The notes beneath the pieces were generated by a model. It had not been told where the DNA came from. It did no database searches and was given only the letters and a program-made list of their open reading frames with translations. Positions 25,179-36,442 of a stretch of DNA of 64,000 nt are shown here, in pieces. The stretch comes from Ailanthus altissimus. Taxonomy: Eukaryota > Streptophyta > Magnoliopsida > Sapindales > Simaroubaceae. Location: NCBI GenBank assembly GCA_946807835.1, contig OX327703.1, forward strand, positions 4,161,501 to 4,225,500, given 5' to 3'. A program made the translations under genes and the position numbers. Positions within the stretch are counted from its first letter, which is position 1; every line of letters begins with the position of its first letter.

Positions 25179-27443
25179 TGTTGTGTGATATGGTGTGTGA
25201 TGTGTATAGATGTGTATAATTTCAAAAATTAAATACGCAACGGAAGTATTCATACATATTAAACAATATGTAACATATTCAATCATGTATGATCATTCAA
25301 GTACATATATATCTCATATATATATATATATATATATTTCATGCATGATATAAAATGAATAACAAATAAATAACCTACCCGGATATGAAGGTAGCTTTAC
25401 AAATCTTCGAGAACTCCAAGCTTCAATTTGTTGAGCTCACCTTGAAGTGTTCCCTTGCACAATTCTAGTTCACAACTAAATCCGGTGGGATTGTGAAGCT
25501 AGAATGGCAGCCTTGAATTTTCAGCAAATGATTGTTTTAACACTTAAAACAATTTGTCCTTATGATTACTACCAAGAGATGAGAAGAATTTGGTGTTTTC
25601 TATAGTTCTTTACAACTCTATATGTTTGTAGCTTGGTAAGCCTTTGCATTTTCTCTCAACACTTTGAGAAAAACACTTAGGAAAAGCTCTCAATTCTCTC
25701 TTCTTTCTCCTAGAACGAATTTCACTCTATCTTGTTCTCATTGAACTCTTTCAATTCTTTCTTAAGTGCAAAGAATGATTTCTCTTAGTGCTCCACCACC
25801 ACTTAACCATGTTTGTCATTACAAACATTAATCTATCATATTTTTCACTCACCAATTTGATTCAACCAATTGAATCAATTTCTAGAGAGTAAATGGCATT
25901 TAATCAATGTTAAGTGGTTTTACCACTTCCTTAGTGCATCATTTAAGAATTACAAAGTGGTAAACTTTCCTTATTATTAATAACAAGTGCATTCTCCATT
26001 AGTAAATGGTGTTTGCCACTTATTCCAATTAATAATAATAATTTGATTAATATATAAAATATTAATAATTCAAAACTATTTTGAATATTTACATTTACCA
26101 TATATGTATTTACCAAGCAAGGTAAATAGGTAAATATATAGTAAATAATTTATGGAGCAAGATTATGTCACTTGTCAAATTTCTTATTGGTTAACAACTC
26201 TTATAAACCAATAATGTGTTTTACCTTCAATTATTGACAAGTGAATAATAAAAGGAACCTAGAAACATTTTTCATTTTGCTGAAAATTGTTGGATTAATT
26301 ATTTAATCCAATTCGCCGCCCCAGTGCACAACGAGTACACTTCATATTGTGAGACTCTCTAGGTCCATGCCCGATTTGTCATATGAAACTATTTCACACG
26401 TCCGTGAACAATGTCCCACACACATGTTACAGATATTACAAAACGGCGCATTAGACCATACAAGTTGAGGTTATAACATATTCGTATAATCCTTCCATCA
26501 TAAATATCCTAGAAGAGCGGAGATATAGATCAACACCGTCAAGTCTCCATGTGCTCAACCATAAACTTATCTCTAGATTTGTATTTCAATAAATAATATC
26601 CGTAAACACTTTCACAATATTATTTTCCCAAGAAATTCTTGGATGTCTGCTTATGGCCATAAGACTTTCTGAAATACAATCTTAGAGTTACATGATATTT
26701 TACTCACCCAATTGAGTTGATGGATCCCATATCTGTACACACCGGACTCCATGAGCATCGGACCATACCCAGCGACACCCAGCAGTCAGACCATGAAAGG
26801 TATCTGACATGTGTGGAACCAAAGTATGATGGATCACTCACAAGTCCACCGTGGCACTCAGGTCTAAGGACCACGAATACTACTCAACTCGAAAGATCCT
26901 CCATTGACGGCTTTATGGGATGTCTATTGGAGATCTTTGTGAGTCTGTTCAATATTCAGTCCTTACTGAATACTTGTATCTCTATATGAGTTTCCACTAA
27001 ACTCATGGTCTGCTAAGACTAACCATCTGGACTATCTAGATATAGACATACACTGATCTATATATATATTAAGATTTTCACTAGCAGACCCGCATTAGTG
27101 AAGGTAGATCAGGAACATTAAATTTAAGAACATATTTGCATAACAACATTTCTTAGCACCATTTGCAACCCATTGCAACTATGTCATTATTAATATATTC
27201 TTAGGTCTTTGTCCCATTTCAGACAAGGCTCTAATTCTTTAGATTTTATTAACTCTTAGTTCTGATCTAAACTCCTTTAGATCAGATCTGAACTCGTTCA
27301 GATCATACAATGTCTAAAACGTTACAAGCATCTTACCATATTTATAAATAAAATAATTAATGATATATTGAAATCATAAATGTATAAACATAAAGCAAAT
27401 ATTTATACATAAAAGGGATGGCACGTAAGCACAAATTCCAACA
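25179..27443 (-). mobile_element. Copia-type solo LTR, 2265 bp, target duplication AACAT
   Basis: On the minus strand it begins TGTTGGAATTTGTGCTTACG at 27443 and ends at 25179 (TGTTGTGTG on the plus strand), with AACAT on both sides (25174-25178 and 27444-27448). It shares many blocks with the 3' LTR at 17528-19698, for example the CATACTTTGG/ACCATGAAAGG region at 26790-26840 and the CTTATGGCCATAAGAC region near 26650. It has a (TA)n run at 25318-25337. No internal region is present. The small frame at 26717-26989 is LTR sequence, not a gene. Confidence 0.92.
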
Positions 27444-27448
27444 AACAT

Positions 27449-29500
27449 ATCATTACTCAAAAAAAAATCAGGGCTTAAACTCTATTCATACGAATGAAAC
27501 AGACGTAGTTTAATTTTCATTCAATAAAAAAATTATTAAGAAAGAGATCAACTGGCATGAAATTAAAAATTATTAATCGTTAAAAATTACAACACCGATT
27601 TTAAAGCTGGAAATAGCGCCCAATTTTAAATGAACAATCAACAAATCACAAAATATAAAATATTCCGATATTAAAATTCAAGTCTAAGACATGAAACATT
27701 ATAGAAGTAAAGCCCAAATCTAACCTATGAAAATATTCGAGATAGTTAGAAGATGAAAGTGTCTTAATAGAGGTGTTGGTTAACGGTGAAAATTTTGAAA
27801 GGTTAGGAAGTTTTTAAAATATATTTATTATGTGGCTCGAATTTAATGAAACTTACAATAAACACCCCATCTCTGTTTGGTTTTAGTGTGATCAAGAATG
27901 AGTAAGAATAATAAATTCAACAAGATTTTAAAACCTTTTAATATTTCACAAATTACATATTTTAAATATAAATAGTGCGTTGTAAGTTATTAGTATTAAA
28001 TTATCTTTATTACATAATGATAATTATATTTTATATTAGTTATTAAACAAATGTGTGAGAGTTATAATATTTTATATTATTATTATTATTTAGGAGTTTT
28101 ATATATATTAAATTAGTCGAGGACAACACTTAATACCATAATAAATTCTTGGAGTTACAATTTTAAAATTATATTAATAAAAATAAATCTTAAAAGTTAC
28201 AAATTTTAAATATAAATTACACATTAATATATTGGAGTTATAAAATATTCAAAATTATAATAATGCTAAATTAATATTGGTATTAATACATTAAACCTTA
28301 CTACTACTACATATAGGATACAAAATTTTCATTAGAAAGTGTGTGTATAAGAGTGAATCAGAGAAGAGAAAAATAAGAAGAGTTAAAAAATAAAAGTGTT
28401 CTATATATGTGTGCATATACTATTTTAAATAATATAATTTCACATTATGTTTTTTTAGCAACTAGATAATTGAGATTTAGTATTATCTTTTGTTGATTAT
28501 GCTCATCAAGGAGAGCAGCTATTAATATATAGTTGAATATTAGAGTCATATAGATTCGTTACTACCTGCATTAAGAAGAACTATTTAGCTTTAAAATAAT
28601 ACTCTCTAACATGCCTTTACTATGCTCCATGCCAATTTTTCTCACTCTCTATTTATATTTTATTTTATATTATGTTTGTTGATGATTTTTATCTTATGAA
28701 TTTAAATATTTAACACTATATGTTTTAATATATGATTGAATAATTTTTAAAATAAATATACCCAACATATAGAAGGTTAGAGTATTGAGTTATGAATGTT
28801 GTATTGTAAGGAAACATATTAGTTTTTTAATTTATCGTTACAAAGTTTATGTTTAGTGTATAAAATATTATTTTAAGTTATTAAAAGTGTTTCATTTGTA
28901 CTTTATTATATTCAACGTTAATTAAATAATTAAATAAAAATTGTAATAACTTTAATAATAATTTTACAATAATATAAAAACTAAATTAGAATTTACTTTA
29001 ATAATTTTAACTGCTATAAAATGTATTTAAATTATAAAAAAAAGGACGAACCTCACCATAGTTTAACACAAACGTGATAAGATAGTAACAAATTGTTGGT
29101 AGGGTTCGTTATATAGGTCATTTTAGGGCACAACATATAAGATAGCACAACATAAGCTGGCCATAAATATAATATAGTGAAATCCTCCATTGAAGCGGCC
29201 TATAAACATAAAGTGAAATATCTATTTATTTTCTATATTATCACAACATAAATTATTATTAATTAAAAATTATGAGCTTACTAGTATTCACCAATTTTTT
29301 AATGAGAATGAATTGGTTGGTCTTCGACCTACGAGGTTATGGTGAGTCGTTTTAAGTGTTTGTTAGTTTGAAGGAGTGAAATGTGCTCTTAGGTGAGAAA
29401 GAGAGAGATGAGAAAATTGAAATATTTAGAGGGCATAAAAGAATCAATTTAACCCTTTTGGTTATAAAAAAAATTAAAAAAAAACTAAAAAAAAAGGTCT
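27449..29500. other. AT-rich intergenic stretch
   Basis: Roughly three quarters A+T with short homopolymer runs. I see no coding frame, RNA gene or element end here. Confidence 0.6.
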
Positions 29501-30476
29501 AAAAAGGAATAAAATTTTAAAAATAGAGTTATTTTAAAAAAATTCTTATTTACAATTAAAACTTTTCACTGAAATCGAGATATATGGTCTTATTATTTAC
29601 AATTAAGGTATAAAAGAATTAAAATCTTAGTGTATTGTCAAAATTAATTTAAGTAGTTAGATCAAATATAAAAAAAGAGTAATAATGTTTAACTATTAAT
29701 TTAATGAATACAAATAATTTTATGATAAGTACCGTTAAAATTTTTTTAATATTGTAGAATAATTCTTACAATTAAAGATGTTGTCTCCACCATTTTATTT
29801 GTAAGTGTAGTTGGAAATTTATATTATGGAATTAATTTTATACAACATTAAATTAGATAGAAATTGAGGCAATTTAACAATTAACCTTTTACAACTAAGT
29901 TTCCATGTCGTAAATTCAAGTCATATCATCCTTTTCTTTTAGTTATAATAAAAGCCTTTTTTTTTTTAAAAAAATCTTCAAATAAAAAAGAAAACTACAA
30001 AATGAAGAATTTAAAAAAATAGTAAAACAAAAAAACACGCAAAAGCAAGTTATTGAGTTCCAAGTAAAAGGTGGCACTCAGCACATTGTGGGTGGACAAG
30101 GAAATTGCAAGGAAAGAACAAGCAACCCATCTCACAATCACAAAAGTAAGTCTACCAGTCAAACATTATTGAAATGAAATCGTAAGTGGAATTTCGGATG
30201 GCTCCATTTTTATGTTCAACCAGCAATGGTCCTTTAGTCTTTGCCTTCACATTAACTTTTTGGCCATTCCTACATTGGCAGAGACCCGGAGCTCCGATCC
30301 TTTAGTCTTTGCTTTCACATTAACTTTTTGGCCATTCCTACATTGGCAGAGACCCGGAGCTCCGATCCTTTAGTCTTTGCTTTCACATTAACTTTTTGGC
30401 CATTCCTACATTGGCAGAGACCCGGAGCTCCGAATTTGATCTTAACACATTGCTTTTTTTTTTTTTTTTAATTCTG
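29500..30476. repeat. Duplicated block, copy 1
   Basis: This matches 31370-32230 in direct orientation: the region near 29540-29790 with 31385-31640, TTTATTTGTAAGTGTAGTTG at 29798 with 31938, and AGTAAGTCTACCAGTCAAAC at 30147 with 32000, through CCCGGAGCTCCGAATTTGAT. The copies are separated by a copia scrap at 30477-31340. Copy 1 holds a 68-bp triplication. Confidence 0.75.
30230..30433. repeat. 68-bp tandem repeat, three copies
   Basis: Units start TCCTTTAGTCTTTGC at 30230, 30298 and 30366 and end CCCGGAGCTCCGA. They differ at one base (a C in the first unit where the others have T). The paralogous block at 32080-32190 has one unit, with its centre replaced by unrelated GAAGAAG-rich sequence, so the triplication is recent and local. 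Confidence 0.95.
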
Positions 30477-31340
30477 TTGGCGGAAGTGTTTACCACACAC
30501 AAGTATAATAATACAGTAATCAAAGATAATTGAGAAGAGAAAGCAATATACAAATTTATTTAAATTCATAAGGATTAAGATTTTAATTTTTTTTATTGAA
30601 TTAATAAAAAATTATCTTACAAAAAAAAATTACAAAGAACTCTTTTTCTCTAAAAGAAATTACAAAATAATTTTTCTCTTAAATGTTTTCTCTATTTGTG
30701 ATCTATTCTCAAATCAAAAATAAGACTATTATATAATGTACACATCTTAAGTTAATCATAATACAAGTTGGAACCATTATTAATGTTGTATTCCCACTTG
30801 GACGTCTAGGCATTCCCACTCGATTGGTGATCATGCCACTTATTAAAATTGGCATCACAGCATTCTTCTTTTGACGTTGTGGTGTTCTCTTGATTCTTTG
30901 TGTCTTCACTTCGAGTCTTTACTCTTTCACTTTACATTCCTTCTTTGTTAGCTTAACTTCAACTATTTTCTAAGATGATCTTTAATCATCTTTTTATAAA
31001 TTTCCTCCTTATTTAAAATCTTCTAAGAAATTTTTAAGATCTTTCTGCATTATAGTTATCTTCACATTGTAGTGACTCCGATTAAATCGTTGTATATGAC
31101 GAGCTTAACCAAGAGTAATGATTTTGTCAACATGTCAATAAAATTTTCAAATAATTAAATATTTATTAGACTAATTTTGTCACTTTAAACTATTTCTTTG
31201 ATAAAATAGAGCCTCACATCAATATATTTTAACATCTTATAAAATGCTTAATATTTACTTAATAGCTTTATTTATAACTATATACTCAATTTCTTTAATT
31301 GACTGCGCCACCACATACTATAGAGTTAATCTCTAACACA
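30477..31340 (-). pseudogene. Copia RNase H tail and LTR remnant
   Basis: On the minus strand 31340-31110 gives a broken copia RNase H end: an EIEY trace of the EAEY motif, DVKIYQCEALFYQ in place of the usual SKHIDVRYHFIR segment, and a HVDKII trace of the ADMLTK motif. Sequence from 31070 down to 30477, ending TGTTGGCGGAAG on the plus strand, may be its 3' LTR. The frame is destroyed. It sits between the two copies of the duplicated block. Confidence 0.6.
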
Positions 31341-31369
31341 CACATATTTACAATTATAATTAAAAAGGG

Positions 31370-32230
31370 CTAAAAAAAAATAAACCTTAAAAATATGGTC
31401 ATTTTTGAAAATTTTTCTATTTACAAACATGATCTTAATATTTACAAATAGGGTCATTTTATGATAAAGGAATTAAAAGTCTTAGTATAATATCAAATTT
31501 AATTTAGATAATTAAGTCAAATCAAGAGCATAAAAGTAACAATGTTCAACTATTACTCTTAACTGATATAAATAATCACACGTCAACATTGTTAAAACTT
31601 TTCCAATATTGTAAAATAATCCTTACAATTAAAGATTTTCTTCTTCTATTTTTTTAGTCATCAAAACGAAGTCGGTCCAAAATATGAGTACGGAGAAAAG
31701 TATAAATATCTTAATGTTAATAATTAAAAGTTTAATATAGGTTTTTTAAAATAAAATTTTGTTAACTACATTAAATAAAACTCAAACTTCTCTCCATTTT
31801 GAGTTGGGTAAGCCTGACCTATTACTATTTCAAGTCAAAAAAAAATTACCACTTTAAATAGAACGGTTCTTAAAAAGTTAAATACAGTTAACTACTTACA
31901 TCAAAAATAAAAAATAAAAATCTTTCATCATATTAAACGTCCTTTTTATTTGTAAGTGTAGTTGAAATTTATATTATGGAATTAATTAATTTCATTTGAA
32001 GTAAGTCTACCAGTCAAACGTTATTGAAATGTAGTCGAATTTCGGATAGTTCGATTTGAATTTTCAACCAGCAATGGCCCTTTAGTCTTTGCTTTCACAT
32101 TAACTTTTTGACTGAAAGAAAGAAGAAGAAGACAACATATAGAAACAAAGAAACAATTATTGGCAGAGACCCGGAGCTCCGAATTTGATCTTAGCACATT
32201 ATTGCTCTTTTTTTTAAAAAAAAATTCTTT
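31370..32230. repeat. Duplicated block, copy 2, directly upstream of the hAT-derived gene
   Basis: Direct paralogue of 29500-30476. It ends about 70 bases before the probable promoter of the BED/hAT-derived gene, so part of that gene's upstream sequence has a second copy 2 kb away. Confidence 0.7.
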
Positions 32231-32264
32231 TATTCACTGACAAATGCAGAAAGGAAGACTTATT

Positions 32265-32302
32265 ATATCTATCTATCTATATATATATATATATATATAT
32301 AG
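32265..32302 (+). promoter_or_regulatory. (TA)n run at the probable promoter of the hAT-derived gene
   Basis: A TCTATC/TATA dinucleotide run ends just before GATGGGTTGAGAGC. A purine-rich leader then runs to a good donor (TTTTTCAA|GTAAGT) at about 32418. This suggests a non-coding first exon at roughly 32303-32417. No single TATA box can be chosen within the run. Confidence 0.4.
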
Positions 32303-32574
32303 ATGGGTTGAGAGCTCAAAAGCACACAACAGCAAATTAGGTTCATTTGTAAGAGAAAGAGAAAGAGACCAGGATTGATTTCAGTTTGATTCTTAGCCTA
32401 TTCCTAATATTTTTCAAGTAAGTGTTTTAATTTGCTCTTATATCATCTACAGCTAGCTTTAAATTAATGTTTTGTATGATCTGATGATGATAAATCATCC
32501 ACTTCTATCTTCGCCACAGATCCTTGTAAGTTAATCGATTATCTTTCCCTTTTTTTTTTCTTCTAATTTAATTT

Positions 32575-32580
32575 TTGAGT

Positions 32581-32611
<31 letters not shown>

Positions 32612-33190
32612 TACTTTGCTTAGCAGTGAATTTCAAAAACAAACAAAAAGAAAAATGAGTAAACTAATGGTATATATGTTTTGATTTTTTCTTCACTAAG
32701 TTTATTTTATTTATTTTTGGGTTTTGCAAGTTGTGAATACTGGATATTGAGGATAGAGATGCCATGTTCTCTTCAAAATTTTGAAATCTGTGCTACACAT
32801 CTGTCTTCGTCTTTTCCTAATTATCAGATAATGGATATAGATCGACAACTTGGGCAGGTTCGTTGCATTTCTCTCTCTGTAATAAGAAAGAAATAAAAAG
32901 AAAGAATGGATTTTTTTTATTTATATACATGGTACTTCGCTTAGCAGTGAACATCAAAAAAAAAAAAAAAAAAAAAAAGCAAAACAAAGAAAAAAAAAGA
33001 GTAACGTTATATTATGCTATATATGTATCGATCTTTACTTAATTTCTTCATTATGTTTTTGTTTATTTTATTTATTTTTATATTTTGCAAGTTGTGAATA
33101 CTGGATATTGGGGATGGAGAAATGCCATGTTCTCTCCAAAATTTTGAAATCTTTGTTACTCATCCCGTTCGTAATAATAAAACCCAAGAG
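32575..33190. repeat. Tandem duplication of about 330 bp, including a first-exon-like block
   Basis: Copy 1 (about 32595-32830) and copy 2 (about 32930-33170) share TTAGCAGTGAA, TTTTATTTATTTTT, TTTTGCAAGTTGTGAATACT and GCCATGTTCTCT(T/C)CAAAATTTTG. Each copy includes the acceptor-like TTTTGCAAG. Only copy 1 leads into the ATG GAT ATA GAT exon; copy 2 diverges before it. Confidence 0.8.
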
Positions 33191-34951
33191 ATGATCCTTA
33201 ATAACTATTGTTAACTTAATTGAGCACTTTATTCAAATTTCTTGGCGCAGGAAATGGTTGAGGTGAGAGAACAAAATGAAAATCCGCAGAATAAACGAAG
33301 AAAACGATTGTCAAAAGTTTGGGAAGATTTCACAATGTCAACAGATGGATTGGGAAAAGCTGTATGTAACCATTGTAAGAAAGAATTTGACGGTTCAAGC
33401 AAGAAAGGAACCACGCATCTGAGAAATCATTCAGAAAGATGCCTGCGTAAAAGAAATAAGGGAGGTCAGGAAGCTGATGGTATTGTTACCAAAGAAGAAT
33501 CTGTTATTGATCTTCTCAAACGCAGCTTCGATGCAAAAGGATATCCTACTAAGGATTACGATCCAAGAGTGCTAAACTCCAGAAAGGGGGATGTGCTACA
33601 AGTTTACGAAGAAGAGAAGGAAAAACTCCGCAGATTTCTCAACAATCTCTCCTGTCGTTTTAGCCTGACAATTGAGAAGGTTTACTGTGATAAATATGCC
33701 TTGCTCGTAAACTATATTGATGATAGTTGGGAAATGAAGACGAAGATTATTAGTTTCCTAAAAGTCGATAAGGACGAGATTTTAAGAGAAAAAATTGAAG
33801 TTGCATGTTTGGAGTGGAAGACGCATAGCAATATATTCTCTAACGACTGGGTTTATAAACAAGTTTCACTTCCTTTTGTTGCGCTGCGATTTAACAGTTC
33901 TGATTTTCATGAATTTTATGATGCATTCGAAGCATCTCACACAATTCAAAGGATAAAAGGGTGTCATAAATACATCAATGAGTCGCTATCAACTGTAGAA
34001 ATGTTTGACAGTGCAATTGATAATGCCAAGTCAATAATGGGCAACAAAGTCCCTTCTGGGCGTGGTCCCAATTGGAGTTGTTTCCTCGACTTCAGCGAGA
34101 TACAGATTACAGTTGGTTTTAAAGAAGCATTTTGTAAATTAGAGCAGATGGATCCTGATTTCAAGTCAATAAATTTAACAAAGGAACAATGGGATGAGGC
34201 GACTCTCATATGCGAGCAGTTGCAAGCATTATATGATATTGCACAGACCTTTACTGATAGAAATCCTACTACTACAATTGCGTATTTCTCCATGTTTTGT
34301 GACATATATGTGAGATTGCTGTGGTTGCAAAGAAGTGAACGCGCTTTTAGTGTTGGCAAAGAGGTATCAAATGTGCTAATAGAGAAATTTGTCGAGGATT
34401 ACTGGAACAGATCTAAAACGATTTTAGCTATTGCAGTAATTCTTGACCCGCGGTTTAAAATGGATATTGTAGAAAAATGGTACAAGGAGATTTACGGCAG
34501 TGAAGCTGATGGAGAACTTGAGAATATCAGAGGTTCTCTTAAAAAGGTTTTCAATGAATACGCAAAAGCCCGCTCCGAGTCTGGTGACGTTACATCTTCA
34601 ACATCGTATAAAATGCTAGACGCCATGGGGAGGCCATGCACATCTTCAGACCAAGTTGTTGATGATTTGTCAAAATCAGAACTCGACTACTATTTAAGTC
34701 AGCCTACTCTTCCCCGAATTGAAAAGTTTAACATACTAAAGTGGTGGCATGCTTCCACTCTTATTTTTCCCACACTCGCAAGAATCGCTCGTGATTTTTT
34801 AGCAATACCTATTTGTACGTCTCATTCAGAGTTAGGTTCTTTTTTAGAAAAATTTTATGAAGTTTTGCATTTTGATCGTCAACTCGATGATGACATTAAA
34901 GAGGCATTACTTACTATACTTCCAGTACTGGATGTAAAGCCTGAAAAATAA
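32831..34951 (+). CDS. hAT-derived BED zinc-finger protein (RICESLEEPER/DAYSLEEPER-like), probably domesticated
   Basis: Two coding exons are proposed. Exon 1 is 32831-32857 (ATG, nine codons ending GGGCAG before GT). After a 393-base intron ending GGCGCAG, exon 2 is 33251-34951. They join in frame to give 575 residues; if exon 1 is wrong, ATG 33254 is next. Visible: a basic N terminus; a BED finger with W33, C48, C51, H65, H69/C73; then hAT RNase H-fold sequence (residues about 110-440, with LAIAVILDPRFKMD); and the C-terminal dimerization region (LDYYLSQP, FNILKWWH, ARIARDFLAIPICTSH), ending early. The segment where hAT transposases carry the first Asp reads SLTIEKVYC, and the second Asp block after CLEW is altered. 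The frame has no stops over 1.7 kb, unlike the decayed hAT copies nearby. I infer a DNA-binding, non-transposing protein. It is distinct from the hAT copies at 7 and 61 kb. Confidence 0.8.
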
Positions 34952-35535
34952 AACATGGTGCTTGAAAGATGTCCTCCTTACTTTTATTCTTTTTGCTATT
35001 TAATTGTAGATTTTGATTTTTTGTTTACATTTATTGACTTCAGATATTATTGTTCCAAAATTTTGCAAATATCATCTAATTTATTATTTATAAAATTTTC
35101 TAAATTAAAAGTATATCAAGTGCTTATTCTTTAACAACTCTAATAAATTTCAAAGTATATGAAAATGAAGTGATCAAAAAGACGATTAATAATGAGATAT
35201 ATTTAACTAAAAATCATTGACCTGTTTAATACAAATGAACGAAACTGCATCTCTATATAATAAAAATAAGAATTACAGAGACCTGATTAATAATTACCAA
35301 TTTAAAATCTCTTCCCTTTTCTACCAATTACTGGGAACACGTTGGACGTTTTTATTGGATCCTGACACAAAGCGTCATACCAAAAGGGTAGGTTTAGAAT
35401 TTCAAAGAGATCAGGATTTGATATCAAAATATTTACAAATGAGGTCTAGTTTTCAATAATCCTCTCTTGATAGGCTATTTGGGCAAAACTTTCCCTTACT
35501 AATTTTCTTATCCTAGTTTTTTTTCTTCTGTTTCT
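34952..35535. other. Intergenic and 3' UTR of the hAT-derived gene
   Basis: AT-rich. The 80-codon frame at 35217-35459 has no recognisable domain and I do not call it a gene. Confidence 0.5.
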
Positions 35536-36442
35536 TCTCCCGATGAGCCGCCTCTTCTCTCTCTCAACTCTTCAGTCGCAGCCTGGCTCCGCCGACGACA
35601 ACAACCGCACCTCCGTAACCGCGACGAACGAAAATCTCGTTATCAGACTCCATACAGTTAATTATTTTTTTCTTTGAATTTTTTGCTTGATTCAAGTTTC
35701 TGATTCGAAATTAAACCTTATTCGCTTTTTATCTTTGAGTTCATAGTAACATTATTATGCTTCCGATTTTGATTCGACAACTTTTTTTCTGGTGGCCTTA
35801 TTTCGACTGGTCAATAAAAGTCGCTTTTTTTCTTTTCATTATTAAAATTTGGGGCTCCTCTGTTAATGATATTAGTTTGCATTAATATATTGATTAGTTA
35901 CATTTCCGCTTTCAAGTTCAGAATATGGATCAAGCCAAGCACTCTTATTAGTAATGGCTTAAGTTACTAGTACTATCATTTGCTCTCTACAGATTTGATT
36001 AGTTAATGGGACTTTACTAGCCCCTAATGGTGTCTTTTGTTTAGTTCTTAACTTTTATATTTTAAAAAAATAATAAATTAGTTAATGTAGTTCTTTTTCT
36101 CAGATGGCTGTCTGCGATGCTTTAGTTTGTTTTGTTTGAACGAATTTTGACATGGTTGTCAATTCTATTTTAAACGCAGTTACATACGATTCTTAGCTGT
36201 TTTGTCACAAACGCAATTGCAATTGGCATGTAATTGTATGTCTATTGTTCTGCTTCTGATCAACCACCGCAATCACTTTAGCTGAAGTTTAGATATGCAA
36301 AGCATTTCACATCTCCCCTCGGTCTTTTACTTATCCAACAGGTTCCACTGTCAACCATTTGTATCGCTTTATTATCTGTAGTGAATGCCAAATAAAAAAG
36401 GATTTTTTTTAATCCAAGTATTTTGCATGCATAATAATGCAG
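35536..36442 (+). other. Probable 5' exon(s) and intron of TGD1
   Basis: A CT-rich, relatively GC-rich stretch (35545-35690, CTCTCTCTCAACTC and CCGCCGACGAC) looks like a transcribed 5' exon. It contains ATG 35543, which opens at least 30 codons (MSRLFSLSTLQSQPG). The remainder up to the acceptor at 36441-36442 is T-rich, intron-like sequence. I could not fix the donor that joins to 36443, so the protein N terminus is unresolved. Confidence 0.45.

Noticed and set aside
26717..26989. A 90-codon plus frame
   Set aside because: Entirely LTR sequence, antisense within the solo LTR at 25179-27443.
30230..30433. The 68-bp direct repeats as a CRISPR-like array
   Set aside because: There are no spacers; the units are contiguous and identical throughout, and the sequence is plant nuclear.
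33964..34359. A 131-codon minus frame
   Set aside because: Antisense shadow of the hAT-derived gene.
35217..35459. An 80-codon plus frame between the hAT-derived gene and TGD1
   Set aside because: No recognisable domain, no leader or splice sites, and AT-rich surroundings.
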